NCBI RefSeq assembly: GCF_020886055.1
Contig: NZ_AP025184.1
Location: 372,001-436,000, forward strand
Length of the DNA stretch: 64,000 bases
Source: Flavobacterium ammoniigenes
GTDB lineage: Bacteria > Bacteroidota > Bacteroidia > Flavobacteriales > Flavobacteriaceae
Reading direction: 5' to 3'
In this document: positions 24,571 to 32,538 of the stretch, piece by piece
Position numbering within the stretch: position 1 is the first letter of the stretch
Layout of the letters: each line of letters begins with the position of its first letter
The notes under the pieces: model-generated
Databases searched by the model: none
The model's input: only the letters and a program-made list of their open reading frames with translations
What the model was told of the DNA's origin: nothing
Translations under genes and position numbers: made by a program

Positions 24571-24606
24571 AAAAAATCTCTGTTCCAAAACTTCGAAACA
24601 GAGATT
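24571..24606 (-). terminator. Terminator of leuS
   Basis: AATCTCTGTT (24575-24584) pairs with AACAGAGATT (24597-24606); the A-run at 24571-24576 is the U-tract for the minus-strand transcript. Confidence 0.85.
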
Positions 24607-24627
24607 CATATAAAATTAAAAAAATAC

Positions 24628-27495
24628 CTACCCTACTAAATTGATAATTTTTCCAGGTACAATTATTACTTTGTTTGGTGTTCTTCCGTCTAATTGACGC
24701 AAGGTGCGTTCGTCTTTCATGACAATTTCCTCAATTTGTTCCTTGGTTAAATCCAAAGGCAATGCCAAAGTGAAACGCATTTTTCCGTTAAAAGAAACCG
24801 GATATTCTTTACTGCTTTCTACCAAATGTGCTGCTTCAAATTTTGGAAAGGCCACAGTAGCAATTGAATTGGAGTGACCTAACAAAGACCACAACTCTTC
24901 TGCAATATGGGGAGCATAGGGCGAAATTATAATCGCCAAGGGTTCTAGAATCGCTCTTTCATGACAATTTTGTGTTGACAATTCATTGACACAAATCATA
25001 AACTGTGAAACCGATGTATTGAATGAGAAACTCTCAATATCTTCAGCTACTTTTTTAATCGTTTTGTGTAGTGATTTTAAATTGTCTTTAGTAGGTTCGT
25101 TATTGGTAACCACCAATCCGTTGTCATCAAAATACAAACGACATAATTTTTTCAAGAAACCAAAAACACCTGAAATACCGGCTGTATTCCAAGGTTTGGC
25201 TTGTTCTAATGGACCTAAAAACATTTCGTACAAACGCAAGGTATCGGCACCGTACTCAGCACAAATTAAATCGGGCGTAACGACATTGTATTTGGATTTG
25301 GACATTTTTTCGATCTCGCGACCTACTATGTATTTACCATTTTCTTCGGTTATAAATTGAGCATTAGCATACTCTTCTCTCCAGTTTTTGAAAGCGTCAA
25401 TATCCAATTCGTCCGAACTATTGATCAAATTCACATCAACGTGTAACGGTTGTACATTTTGATCTTTCACTTGATTTTTAGAAACATAGGTGTTGGTTCC
25501 GTCTAAACGATACACAAACGCACTCATTCCTAAAATCATTCCTTGATTAATCAGTTTTTTGAAAGGCTCTTCGGTAGGTGCAAAACCTTTGTCTTTTAAA
25601 AATTTGTTCCAAAAACGAGAATACAATAAATGGCCTGTAGCGTGTTCGCTTCCGCCAATATACAAATCAACACTTTCCCAATATTTCAAAGCCTCTTGAC
25701 TTGCAAATTCGTTTTCATTTTGCGCATCCATATAACGCATCCAATACCATGAACTTCCTGCCCAACCTGGCATAGTGTTCAATTCTAAAGGAAAAATTGT
25801 TTTATGATCAATCAACTGATTACTAACCACTGAACACTGAACACTGTCCCAAGCCCAAGTAGTCGCATTCCCTAAAGGCGGTAAACCATCTTCGGTAGGT
25901 AAATATTTTTCTACTTCTGGTAAAATGATAGGCAAATGTTGGGCGGCAATCATCTGAGGCAATCCATTCACATAATAGACTGGAAATGGTTCTCCCCAAT
26001 AACGCTGACGAGAGAAAACAGCATCACGCAAACGGTAATTCGTTTTTCCTTTTCCTTGTCCTATTTTTTCTAAAGCTTCAATGACTTTTTTTGTTCCTTC
26101 TTTGTACCCCAAGCCATTTAAAAAGTCCGAATCAATTAATTCAAATCCGCCTTTATCTCCATAAGCTGCTTCGGAAATGTCTTTGTTGAAAATATTTTTA
26201 ATAGCTGGCATTCCATTTTGACCTTTAAAGAAATTGGCAAACGCATAATCTCTTTCGTCTCCACAAGGCACTGCCATCACCGCACCGGTTCCGTATCCTG
26301 CCAACACATAATCGCCTATCCAAACCGGAATTGGTTCTTTGGTAAAAGGATGTTCCGCATAGGCTCCTGTAAAAACACCTGAAATGGTTTTAACATCTGC
26401 CATACGCTCGCGTTCAGAGCGTTTGGATGTTTTTTCTATATAATCTGCAACCGCTTGTTTTTGATCGGCAGTTGTAATTTGTGCAACTAATTCGTGTTCT
26501 GGAGCCAAAGTCATAAACGTTACTCCAAAAATAGTATCAGGACGAGTGGTGAATACTTCAATAGATTGTTTCGTTTCGCTCCCAACGACCTTAAATGAAA
26601 CCATGGCCCCAACTGATTTTCCAATCCAATTGCGCTGACTTTCTTTAATACTTTCGGTCCAATCAATAGTGTCCAAACCTTGCAACAAACGTTCCGCGTA
26701 AGCCGAAATTCGCATGCTCCATTGCGTCATTTTTTTACGAATTACTGGAAAACCACCACGCTCAGAAACTCCATTTACAATTTCGTCATTAGCCAAAACA
26801 GTTCCCAATCCTGGACACCAGTTGACTTCGGTTTCTGCCAAGTAGGTTAAACGGTAGTGCAATAGTATTTTTTGTTGTTCTTCTGATGAAAAAGCATTCC
26901 ATTCTGAAGCCGTAAAAGTGCCGATGTTATCATCGCAAACGGCATTGACAGCAATATTCCCTTCTTTTTCGAACAAGGCAATTAAAGTGGCAATATCTTC
27001 TGCTTTGTCTGAATTTTTATTGTACCAAGAATTAAATAGTTGGATAAAAATCCATTGCGTATGTTTGTAATAATCGGGGTTGGAAGTACGTACTTCGCGG
27101 CTCCAATCAAATGAAAATCCAATTTTATCCAACTGCTTTCTGTACCCTGCAATTTGGTTTCCTTCTTTATCCACCCCGCCATCAATATTGACCGAAGTTG
27201 TGTCTTCTGGACGTTGCCCCGTTTGAATGGCGTATTGCTCTGCCGGTAATCCAAAACTATCATAGCCCATTGGATGCAAAACATTAAATCCTTGGTGCCT
27301 TTTGTATCTTGAGTACACATCCGAAGCAATGTACCCCAACGGATGCCCAACATGTAAGCCCGCTCCTGATGGATAAGGAAACATATCTAACACATAATGT
27401 TTGGGTTTATCAGCATTATTTTGCGCTGCAAAAGTGTGATTTTCTGCCCAATACTTTTGCCATTTCGCTTCAATTTCGTTCGGATTGTATTTCAT
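24628..27495 (-). CDS. leuS: Leucyl-tRNA synthetase
   Basis: 955 residues. Class Ia synthetase with HVGH (residues 48-51, MFPYPSGAGLHVGHPLGY), the editing domain (TTRPDTIFGVTFM region and GTGAVMAVPCGDERDYAFA), and KMSKSKYNVV as the catalytic loop. The large insertions make it longer than E. coli LeuS (860). An anticodon-binding domain and C-terminal extension end at VIIVPGKIINLVG. Monocistronic, with its own terminator, divergent from ftsX. Confidence 0.98.
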   Translation of the reverse strand: MKYNPNEIEAKWQKYWAENHTFAAQNNADKPKHYVLDMFPYPSGAGLHVGHPLGYIASDVYSRYKRHQGFNVLHPMGYDSFGLPAEQYAIQTGQRPEDTTSVNIDGGVDKEGNQIAGYRKQLDKIGFSFDWSREVRTSNPDYYKHTQWIFIQLFNSWYNKNSDKAEDIATLIALFEKEGNIAVNAVCDDNIGTFTASEWNAFSSEEQQKILLHYRLTYLAETEVNWCPGLGTVLANDEIVNGVSERGGFPVIRKKMTQWSMRISAYAERLLQGLDTIDWTESIKESQRNWIGKSVGAMVSFKVVGSETKQSIEVFTTRPDTIFGVTFMTLAPEHELVAQITTADQKQAVADYIEKTSKRSERERMADVKTISGVFTGAYAEHPFTKEPIPVWIGDYVLAGYGTGAVMAVPCGDERDYAFANFFKGQNGMPAIKNIFNKDISEAAYGDKGGFELIDSDFLNGLGYKEGTKKVIEALEKIGQGKGKTNYRLRDAVFSRQRYWGEPFPVYYVNGLPQMIAAQHLPIILPEVEKYLPTEDGLPPLGNATTWAWDSVQCSVVSNQLIDHKTIFPLELNTMPGWAGSSWYWMRYMDAQNENEFASQEALKYWESVDLYIGGSEHATGHLLYSRFWNKFLKDKGFAPTEEPFKKLINQGMILGMSAFVYRLDGTNTYVSKNQVKDQNVQPLHVDVNLINSSDELDIDAFKNWREEYANAQFITEENGKYIVGREIEKMSKSKYNVVTPDLICAEYGADTLRLYEMFLGPLEQAKPWNTAGISGVFGFLKKLCRLYFDDNGLVVTNNEPTKDNLKSLHKTIKKVAEDIESFSFNTSVSQFMICVNELSTQNCHERAILEPLAIIISPYAPHIAEELWSLLGHSNSIATVAFPKFEAAHLVESSKEYPVSFNGKMRFTLALPLDLTKEQIEEIVMKDERTLRQLDGRTPNKVIIVPGKIINLVG

Positions 27496-27691
27496 TGTAT
27501 CGTATTTGTCTCAGCCAATATTCTGGCTAAAAATGAGTTGTTTTGTAAAATAAAATTGTAAAAAGCTGTATCAACTTTTTCAATTTCAGCTGCCAAATTT
27601 ACGTTTATTGTACGAAAGTTAAAACTTTGAACGATATTAACTTTAAATAAAGAAATTCTTTATTATTTTTACCCCATAATTTTCACAAACT

Positions 27692-28567
27692 ATGAGTTCT
27701 TCTTACGATAAATTTCAAAAACGCCGTTTAATTTCCTCCTATTTTTCAGTTGTATTAAGTGTATTCTTAGTGCTGTTTTTATTAGGAATGTTGGGGCTTT
27801 TTATAATCAATTCTAAAAAATTAGCCGACGATTTTAGAGAAAATATTGCCATGACTGTATTTTTCAAAAACGAGGCAAACGATACCATTATCAAATCCTT
27901 TGATGCCGAATTAAAAAAAGCGCCTTTTGCCAAAACTTTCGAATACGTTTCAAAAGATGCCGCGGCGAAACAACATACCGATATTATCGGAGAAGATTTT
28001 GTGACATTTTTAGGCGAAAATCCATTACAAAATTCTTTCGATATTCACTTGAAAGCTGATTATGTGTACAGAGATAGCATTGCAAAAGTAGAAAGTCAAT
28101 TGCGCAAAAATCCGATGATTTCTGATATCGTTTACGACAAACAATTAGTGAATTTAGTGAATGACAATATTAAAAAAGTCAGCATGTGGATTTTAATCAT
28201 CAGCGGATTTTTTACCATTATTGCTGTACTACTTATCAATAGTTCGTTGCGTTTGTCTATTCATTCCAATCGTTTTATCATCAAAACCATGCAAATGGTA
28301 GGTGCTACCAAAGCGTTTATTAGAAAGCCATTTGTGTTACGAAGTGTGCGTCTTGGAATGATCGGTGCCGGATTAGCAATTCTAGCTTTAATTGGCGTGT
28401 TGATCTATTTGGAAAGCAATTTCCCAGACCTAGGACTTCTTGATGATCAACTGCTGATTGCCTTAGTGCTGATCTCAGTGTTTGCCCTTGGAGTATTGAT
28501 TACATGGTTGAGTACTTATTTTGCAACACAACGTTTCTTGAATCTACGTACAGACGATTTGTATTAA
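27692..28567 (+). CDS. ftsX: Cell-division ABC-type permease FtsX
   Basis: 291 residues with the FtsX layout: an N-terminal cytoplasmic stretch, a first helix (about 20-42), a ~125-residue extracytoplasmic domain, then three C-terminal helices (about 168-188, 220-240, 255-278). With FtsE it regulates peptidoglycan hydrolysis during division. No ftsE gene is adjacent, as is common in Bacteroidota. It leads an envelope operon with DUF3098, uppP and truB. Confidence 0.93.
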   Translation: MSSSYDKFQKRRLISSYFSVVLSVFLVLFLLGMLGLFIINSKKLADDFRENIAMTVFFKNEANDTIIKSFDAELKKAPFAKTFEYVSKDAAAKQHTDIIGEDFVTFLGENPLQNSFDIHLKADYVYRDSIAKVESQLRKNPMISDIVYDKQLVNLVNDNIKKVSMWILIISGFFTIIAVLLINSSLRLSIHSNRFIIKTMQMVGATKAFIRKPFVLRSVRLGMIGAGLAILALIGVLIYLESNFPDLGLLDDQLLIALVLISVFALGVLITWLSTYFATQRFLNLRTDDLY

Positions 28568-28599
28568 TTTAGAGAAACCTTCATCCCTCACAATTTTAT

Positions 28600-28845
28600 A
28601 TGAAAAATAAAAACGAAAACCCACAAGAATTTCTTTTTGACAAAGTCAATTACAAAATTTTACTCATCGGTATTGCTGTAATTGCTTTGGGTTTTATTCT
28701 TATGTCAGGTGGTGGAAGCGATGATCCAAACGTTTTTAATGAAGATGTTTTTAGTTTTAGACGCATTCGTTTAGCGCCAACTACCGTTTTAATAGGTTTT
28801 GGAATTACTATTTATGCTATTTTGAAAAATCCAAAAAAAGCGTAA
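28600..28845 (+). CDS. DUF3098 small membrane protein
   Basis: 81 residues with two hydrophobic helices (about 18-36 and 61-75) joined by a short polar loop (GGGSDDPNVFNEDVFSFRRIRLAP), matching DUF3098. It sits 32 nt after ftsX and its TAA directly abuts the uppP ATG. This ftsX-DUF3098-uppP order suggests an accessory role in division or wall-precursor recycling, but no function is known. Confidence 0.85.
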   Translation: MKNKNENPQEFLFDKVNYKILLIGIAVIALGFILMSGGGSDDPNVFNEDVFSFRRIRLAPTTVLIGFGITIYAILKNPKKA

Positions 28846-29655
28846 ATGAATTCGTTTCAAGCTATTTTAATTGCAATTATTGAAGGTTTAACCGAATACC
28901 TTCCTGTTTCATCTACAGCGCATATGGTATTTATGAGTTCCTATTTTGGAATTCAAGAAGACGATTTTGTAAAGCTATTTCAGGTGTCTATTCAATTTGG
29001 AGCTATTTTGGCCGTAGTGGCGTTGTATTGGAAAAAATTCTTTGATTTTTCTAAATTTAGTTTTTTTATCAAATTAGCTTGTGCGGTAATTCCAGCTCTA
29101 ATTTTAGGTAAATTATTCGATGATGCTATTGAAGCAGTTTTAGGAAATCCTATTCCAATAGCTATTGTGCTGATTGTAGGTGGAATTGTATTACTTTTTA
29201 TCGATTCCAAATTTCAGAAACCAACGATTCTTAAAGAAGAAGACATCACAATAAAAAAGGCGGTAACCATTGGTTTTTGGCAATGTTTGGCCATGATGCC
29301 CGGAACTAGTCGTTCAGCGGCTTCTATAATTGGCGGAATGCAACAAGGTTTAAGTCGTCATGCTGCTGCCGAATTCTCGTTCTTTTTAGCAGTTCCTACT
29401 ATGCTTGCAGTCACTTGTTATTCGGTTTTTTTAAAAACATACGAAGCTTCTCAAATGAAAGGCTACGAATTAATTTTAAAATCAGACGAACACATTCAAT
29501 TGTTCCTTTTGGGTAATGTGGTGGCTTTTGTTGTGGCCATTTTGGCTATCAAATTCTTTATTGAAATTATCAAACAATATGGTTTTAAACCATGGGGTTG
29601 GTATCGAATTGTTGTTGGAACATTCCTATTACTGTATTTTTCATTTTTAAAATAA
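28846..29655 (+). CDS. uppP: Undecaprenyl-diphosphatase UppP (BacA)
   Basis: 269 residues, a polytopic membrane enzyme. EGLTEYLPVSSTAHM (residues 13-27) and PGTSRSAASIIGGM (about 151-164) are the two conserved catalytic motifs. It dephosphorylates undecaprenyl diphosphate to recycle the lipid carrier for peptidoglycan and glycans, and gives low-level bacitracin resistance. The start directly follows the DUF3098 stop, so translation is likely coupled. Confidence 0.97.
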   Translation: MNSFQAILIAIIEGLTEYLPVSSTAHMVFMSSYFGIQEDDFVKLFQVSIQFGAILAVVALYWKKFFDFSKFSFFIKLACAVIPALILGKLFDDAIEAVLGNPIPIAIVLIVGGIVLLFIDSKFQKPTILKEEDITIKKAVTIGFWQCLAMMPGTSRSAASIIGGMQQGLSRHAAAEFSFFLAVPTMLAVTCYSVFLKTYEASQMKGYELILKSDEHIQLFLLGNVVAFVVAILAIKFFIEIIKQYGFKPWGWYRIVVGTFLLLYFSFLK

Positions 29656-29659
29656 TCCT

Positions 29660-30370
29660 TTGAAAACAGCTGAAGAGGTATTAAACGGTCAAGTCATGCT
29701 TATTGACAAACCCCTGACATGGTCTTCGTTTCAAGCGGTGAACAAGTTAAAATATAGTATCAAGCGCCGTTTTGATTTGCCTAAAAAATTTAAAATTGGT
29801 CATGCCGGAACTTTAGACCCATTGGCTTCTGGATTATTAATTATTTGTACCGGGAAATTCACCAAAAAAATTACAGAGATTCAGGCACAGCCAAAAGAAT
29901 ATACCGGTACCTTTTTCATTGGAGCCACAACTCCTTCCTATGATCTAGAAACCGAAATTGACCAAACGTATCCAATCACTCATATTGATGACGTATTAAT
30001 TCATCAAACTGTGGTACAATTTTTAGGTGAAATTGATCAAAAACCACCGGTTTTTTCGGCTATAAAAAAAGATGGCGTTCGTTTGTACGAACATGCTCGA
30101 GCTGGTGTTGAAGTCGAAATTACTTCTCGAAAAACAACTATTTACGAGTTTGAAATTACGCGAATTGCTTTGCCAGAAATTGACTTCAGAGTCGTGTGTA
30201 GCAAAGGAACCTATATTCGATCGCTAGCCTATGACTTTGGAAAAGCCATGCAATCCGGTTCGCATTTAACGGCATTGCGCCGAACAAAAATTGGCGATTA
30301 CAAGGTAGAAAATGCTTTAACTCCAGAAGAGTTTGAAAAAGTTATTCTAAATTCTGAAGCAGCTGAATAA
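29660..30370 (+). CDS. truB: tRNA pseudouridine55 synthase TruB (TTG start)
   Basis: 236 residues. KFKIGHAGTLDPLASGLLIICTG carries the catalytic Asp; it isomerises U55 in the T-loop of tRNAs. There is no clear C-terminal PUA domain, so this is the short form. The start is a TTG at 29660, 4 nt after the uppP stop; the family's AEE..NGQV.LIDKPLTWSSFQAVNK N-terminus supports it over the next ATG eleven codons in. The last 29 nt overlap the convergent thioredoxin-like gene. Confidence 0.93.
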   Translation: MKTAEEVLNGQVMLIDKPLTWSSFQAVNKLKYSIKRRFDLPKKFKIGHAGTLDPLASGLLIICTGKFTKKITEIQAQPKEYTGTFFIGATTPSYDLETEIDQTYPITHIDDVLIHQTVVQFLGEIDQKPPVFSAIKKDGVRLYEHARAGVEVEITSRKTTIYEFEITRIALPEIDFRVVCSKGTYIRSLAYDFGKAMQSGSHLTALRRTKIGDYKVENALTPEEFEKVILNSEAAE

Positions 30371-30947
30371 TTTCATTCTGCGTACCCATCCCTTTATCGT
30401 GTAAATACCATAATTGCAAATTAGCTTTAGCCGTTTCGTCAATTCTTCCAAATTCATCCTTATAATCTTCAATCAGTTTAATCGCGCCTTGAGGTCTTGG
30501 ACCCCAATCTCCTACTACTGATCCCGTTTCTTTGTCAATGACTATTAGTTTTGGAATGGCTTTGCTTTTATTGGTTAGAAAATGATTCATTAGCGTTTCA
30601 TTTTCATCACGCAATACCAATTTCATTTCGATCTCGCCATTAGATTCTATTTCCATTTTATGGAGAATTGGCAAAATTTGTGCGGCATCTCCACACCAAC
30701 TTTCGGTAAGTACAAGCCAAATATACCTTTTAGTTAATGACTTTAACTTAGCGCTATTCTCATCAGTAATGTGCATCGTTTTATCCAATCGTCGCATTCT
30801 AGATTCATTCAACTCGCTGTAATGTGTTCGTTCTTGGGTTTGTTCTACAGCAGTCGATTTACCCTCTTTCAACAAATCAGCCATTAATTTTCTGTATTCT
30901 AAATACGAATGACTTTGAAACAAAGCCTGAGCAATAAAGGTTTTCAT
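30342..30947 (-). CDS. Thioredoxin-fold family protein with WCGDA motif
   Basis: 201 residues. A thioredoxin-like fold is indicated by VLTESWCGDAAQILPILHKM, beta strand KLVLRDENETLM, and the cis-Pro segment SKAIPKLIVIDKETG. The active site CxxC is replaced by C-G-D-A with a single Cys, so it is not a standard disulfide reductase. No signal peptide, so cytosolic. It belongs to the Thioredoxin_9-like group; the role is unknown. Its 3' end overlaps truB by 29 nt. Confidence 0.82.
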   Translation of the reverse strand: MKTFIAQALFQSHSYLEYRKLMADLLKEGKSTAVEQTQERTHYSELNESRMRRLDKTMHITDENSAKLKSLTKRYIWLVLTESWCGDAAQILPILHKMEIESNGEIEMKLVLRDENETLMNHFLTNKSKAIPKLIVIDKETGSVVGDWGPRPQGAIKLIEDYKDEFGRIDETAKANLQLWYLHDKGMGTQNEIIQLLQNLE

Positions 30948-31074
30948 AATTCAATTTTTTATACCACCGAAGGTAACTTTATAAAGTTAGTGAGAAAGTG
31001 ACATTTATTACCAACATCTACCACATCCTTTCAAATAATTTTTAAAACACTATTTCAAAAAATCAGAATATAAC

Positions 31075-31082
31075 TATATTTG
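31075..31082 (+). promoter_or_regulatory. Promoter -7 box of pyrH-frr
   Basis: TATATTTG at 31075-31082 fits TAnnTTTG, 22 nt before the pyrH ATG. Confidence 0.6.
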
Positions 31083-31104
31083 CAGCAAATAACTCAACGA
31101 ACTC

Positions 31105-31812
31105 ATGAAATACAATAGAATTCTTCTGAAATTAAGTGGCGAAGCTTTAATGGGCGATTTAAATTACGGAATTGACCCGAAAAGATTAGCAGAATATGCT
31201 GACGAAATCAAACAAATTCATGATAAAGGGGTGGAAATTGCCATTGTAATTGGAGGTGGAAATATCTTTAGAGGCGTTGCTGGAGTGAGTTCAGGAATGG
31301 ATCGCGTTCAAGGCGATTATATGGGAATGTTAGCAACCGTAATTAACGGAATGGCTTTGCAAGGCGCTTTGGAAGACAAAGGAATGAAAACGCGTTTGCA
31401 AACTGCTTTAAAAATGGAATCTATTGCAGAGCCGTATATCAAAAGAAGAGCGGTTCGTCACTTGGAAAAAGGAAGAATTGTAATCTTTGGAGCGGGAACT
31501 GGAAATCCTTATTTTACAACAGATACTGCCGCAGTATTACGTGGAATTGAAGTCAATGCCGATGTGATTTTAAAAGGAACTCGTGTGGATGGAGTGTATG
31601 ATTGCGATCCAGAGAAAAATGCGAGTGCTGTTAAATTTGATTACATCTCTTTTGAAGATGTGTTGAGCAAAGGATTGAATGTAATGGATACTACAGCTTT
31701 TACTTTGAGTCAGGAAAATGAATTACCAATTGTAGTTTTTGATATGAACAAAGAAGGCAACCTAGTCAAAATTTGCGAAGGCCAAAACATAGGAACTGTG
31801 GTTACTATTTAA
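31105..31812 (+). CDS. pyrH: UMP kinase
   Basis: 235 residues. Amino-acid-kinase fold: [13 protein letters not shown] (residues 5-17), [11 protein letters not shown] (47-57), [13 protein letters not shown] (132-144), and [11 protein letters not shown] (170-180). Phosphorylates UMP to UDP; bacterial UMPK is a hexamer with UTP inhibition. It is followed by frr, the conserved pyrH-frr order. Confidence 0.98.
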   Translation: MKYNRILLKLSGEALMGDLNYGIDPKRLAEYADEIKQIHDKGVEIAIVIGGGNIFRGVAGVSSGMDRVQGDYMGMLATVINGMALQGALEDKGMKTRLQTALKMESIAEPYIKRRAVRHLEKGRIVIFGAGTGNPYFTTDTAAVLRGIEVNADVILKGTRVDGVYDCDPEKNASAVKFDYISFEDVLSKGLNVMDTTAFTLSQENELPIVVFDMNKEGNLVKICEGQNIGTVVTI

Positions 31813-31887
31813 AACAAAACAGAATTAACTTATTCGATAATTAGTCCAAAAGGTTCTAAAAATCTGAAAATCTAAATAATCTGAAAA

Positions 31888-32451
31888 ATGACTGAAGAAA
31901 TTGAATTTATATTAGATAGTACCAAAGAATCTATGGAAGGTTCTATAGAGCATTTAGGAAAAGCTTTTGTGAATATCCGTGCTGGAAAGGCTTCTCCAGC
32001 CATGTTAGGAAGTGTATTTGTAGACTATTATGGTTCGGCTACACCGCTATCGCAAGTATCTAAAATCAGTATTCCTGACGCAAGAACGATTACGTTACAG
32101 CCTTTCGAAAAAAACATGTTACAAGCTATTGAAAAAGCAATCATGATTGCTAATTTAGGCTTTAATCCAATGAACAACGGGGATGTAGTAATTATTAGCG
32201 TACCGCCTTTAACTGAAGAAAGACGTCGCGAATTAGCAAAACAAGCCAAAGCAGAAGCAGAAGATGCTAAGATTGGAGTTAGAAATGCACGTAAAGATGC
32301 CAATACCGATATCAAAAAATTAGAAAAAGACGGAACTTCTGAAGACATTTGTAAAAGCGCTGAAGACGAGGTTCAGAACTTAACTAATGCTTACATCAAA
32401 AAAATCGACGAACTTCTTGCAGAAAAAGAAGTAGAAATTATGAAAGTGTAA
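31888..32451 (+). CDS. frr: Ribosome recycling factor
   Basis: 187 residues. Three-helix-bundle domain with GKASPAMLGSVFVDYYG, the hinge TPLSQVSKISIPDARTITLQPF, and the C-terminal LTEERRRELAKQAKAEAEDAKIGVRNARKD. With EF-G it splits post-termination ribosomes. It is 75 nt after pyrH and ends before a terminator. Confidence 0.98.
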   Translation: MTEEIEFILDSTKESMEGSIEHLGKAFVNIRAGKASPAMLGSVFVDYYGSATPLSQVSKISIPDARTITLQPFEKNMLQAIEKAIMIANLGFNPMNNGDVVIISVPPLTEERRRELAKQAKAEAEDAKIGVRNARKDANTDIKKLEKDGTSEDICKSAEDEVQNLTNAYIKKIDELLAEKEVEIMKV

Positions 32452-32472
32452 AGTTCGCCTATATATAAAATT

Positions 32473-32507
32473 AAAATCCGTTTGAGTTGTCAGGCGGATT
32501 TTTTTTA
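32473..32507 (+). terminator. Terminator of pyrH-frr
   Basis: AAAATCCG (32473-32480) pairs with CGGATTTT (32495-32502), followed by a T-run. Confidence 0.8.
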
Positions 32508-32511
32508 TCTG

Positions 32512-32519
32512 TACTTTTG
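32512..32519 (+). promoter_or_regulatory. Promoter -7 box of the DUF5686 gene
   Basis: TACTTTTG at 32512-32519 fits TAnnTTTG and supports translation from 32539 rather than from the upstream TTG at 32482. Confidence 0.55.
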
Positions 32520-32538
32520 TAGGGCAAAATTGGTTTTT

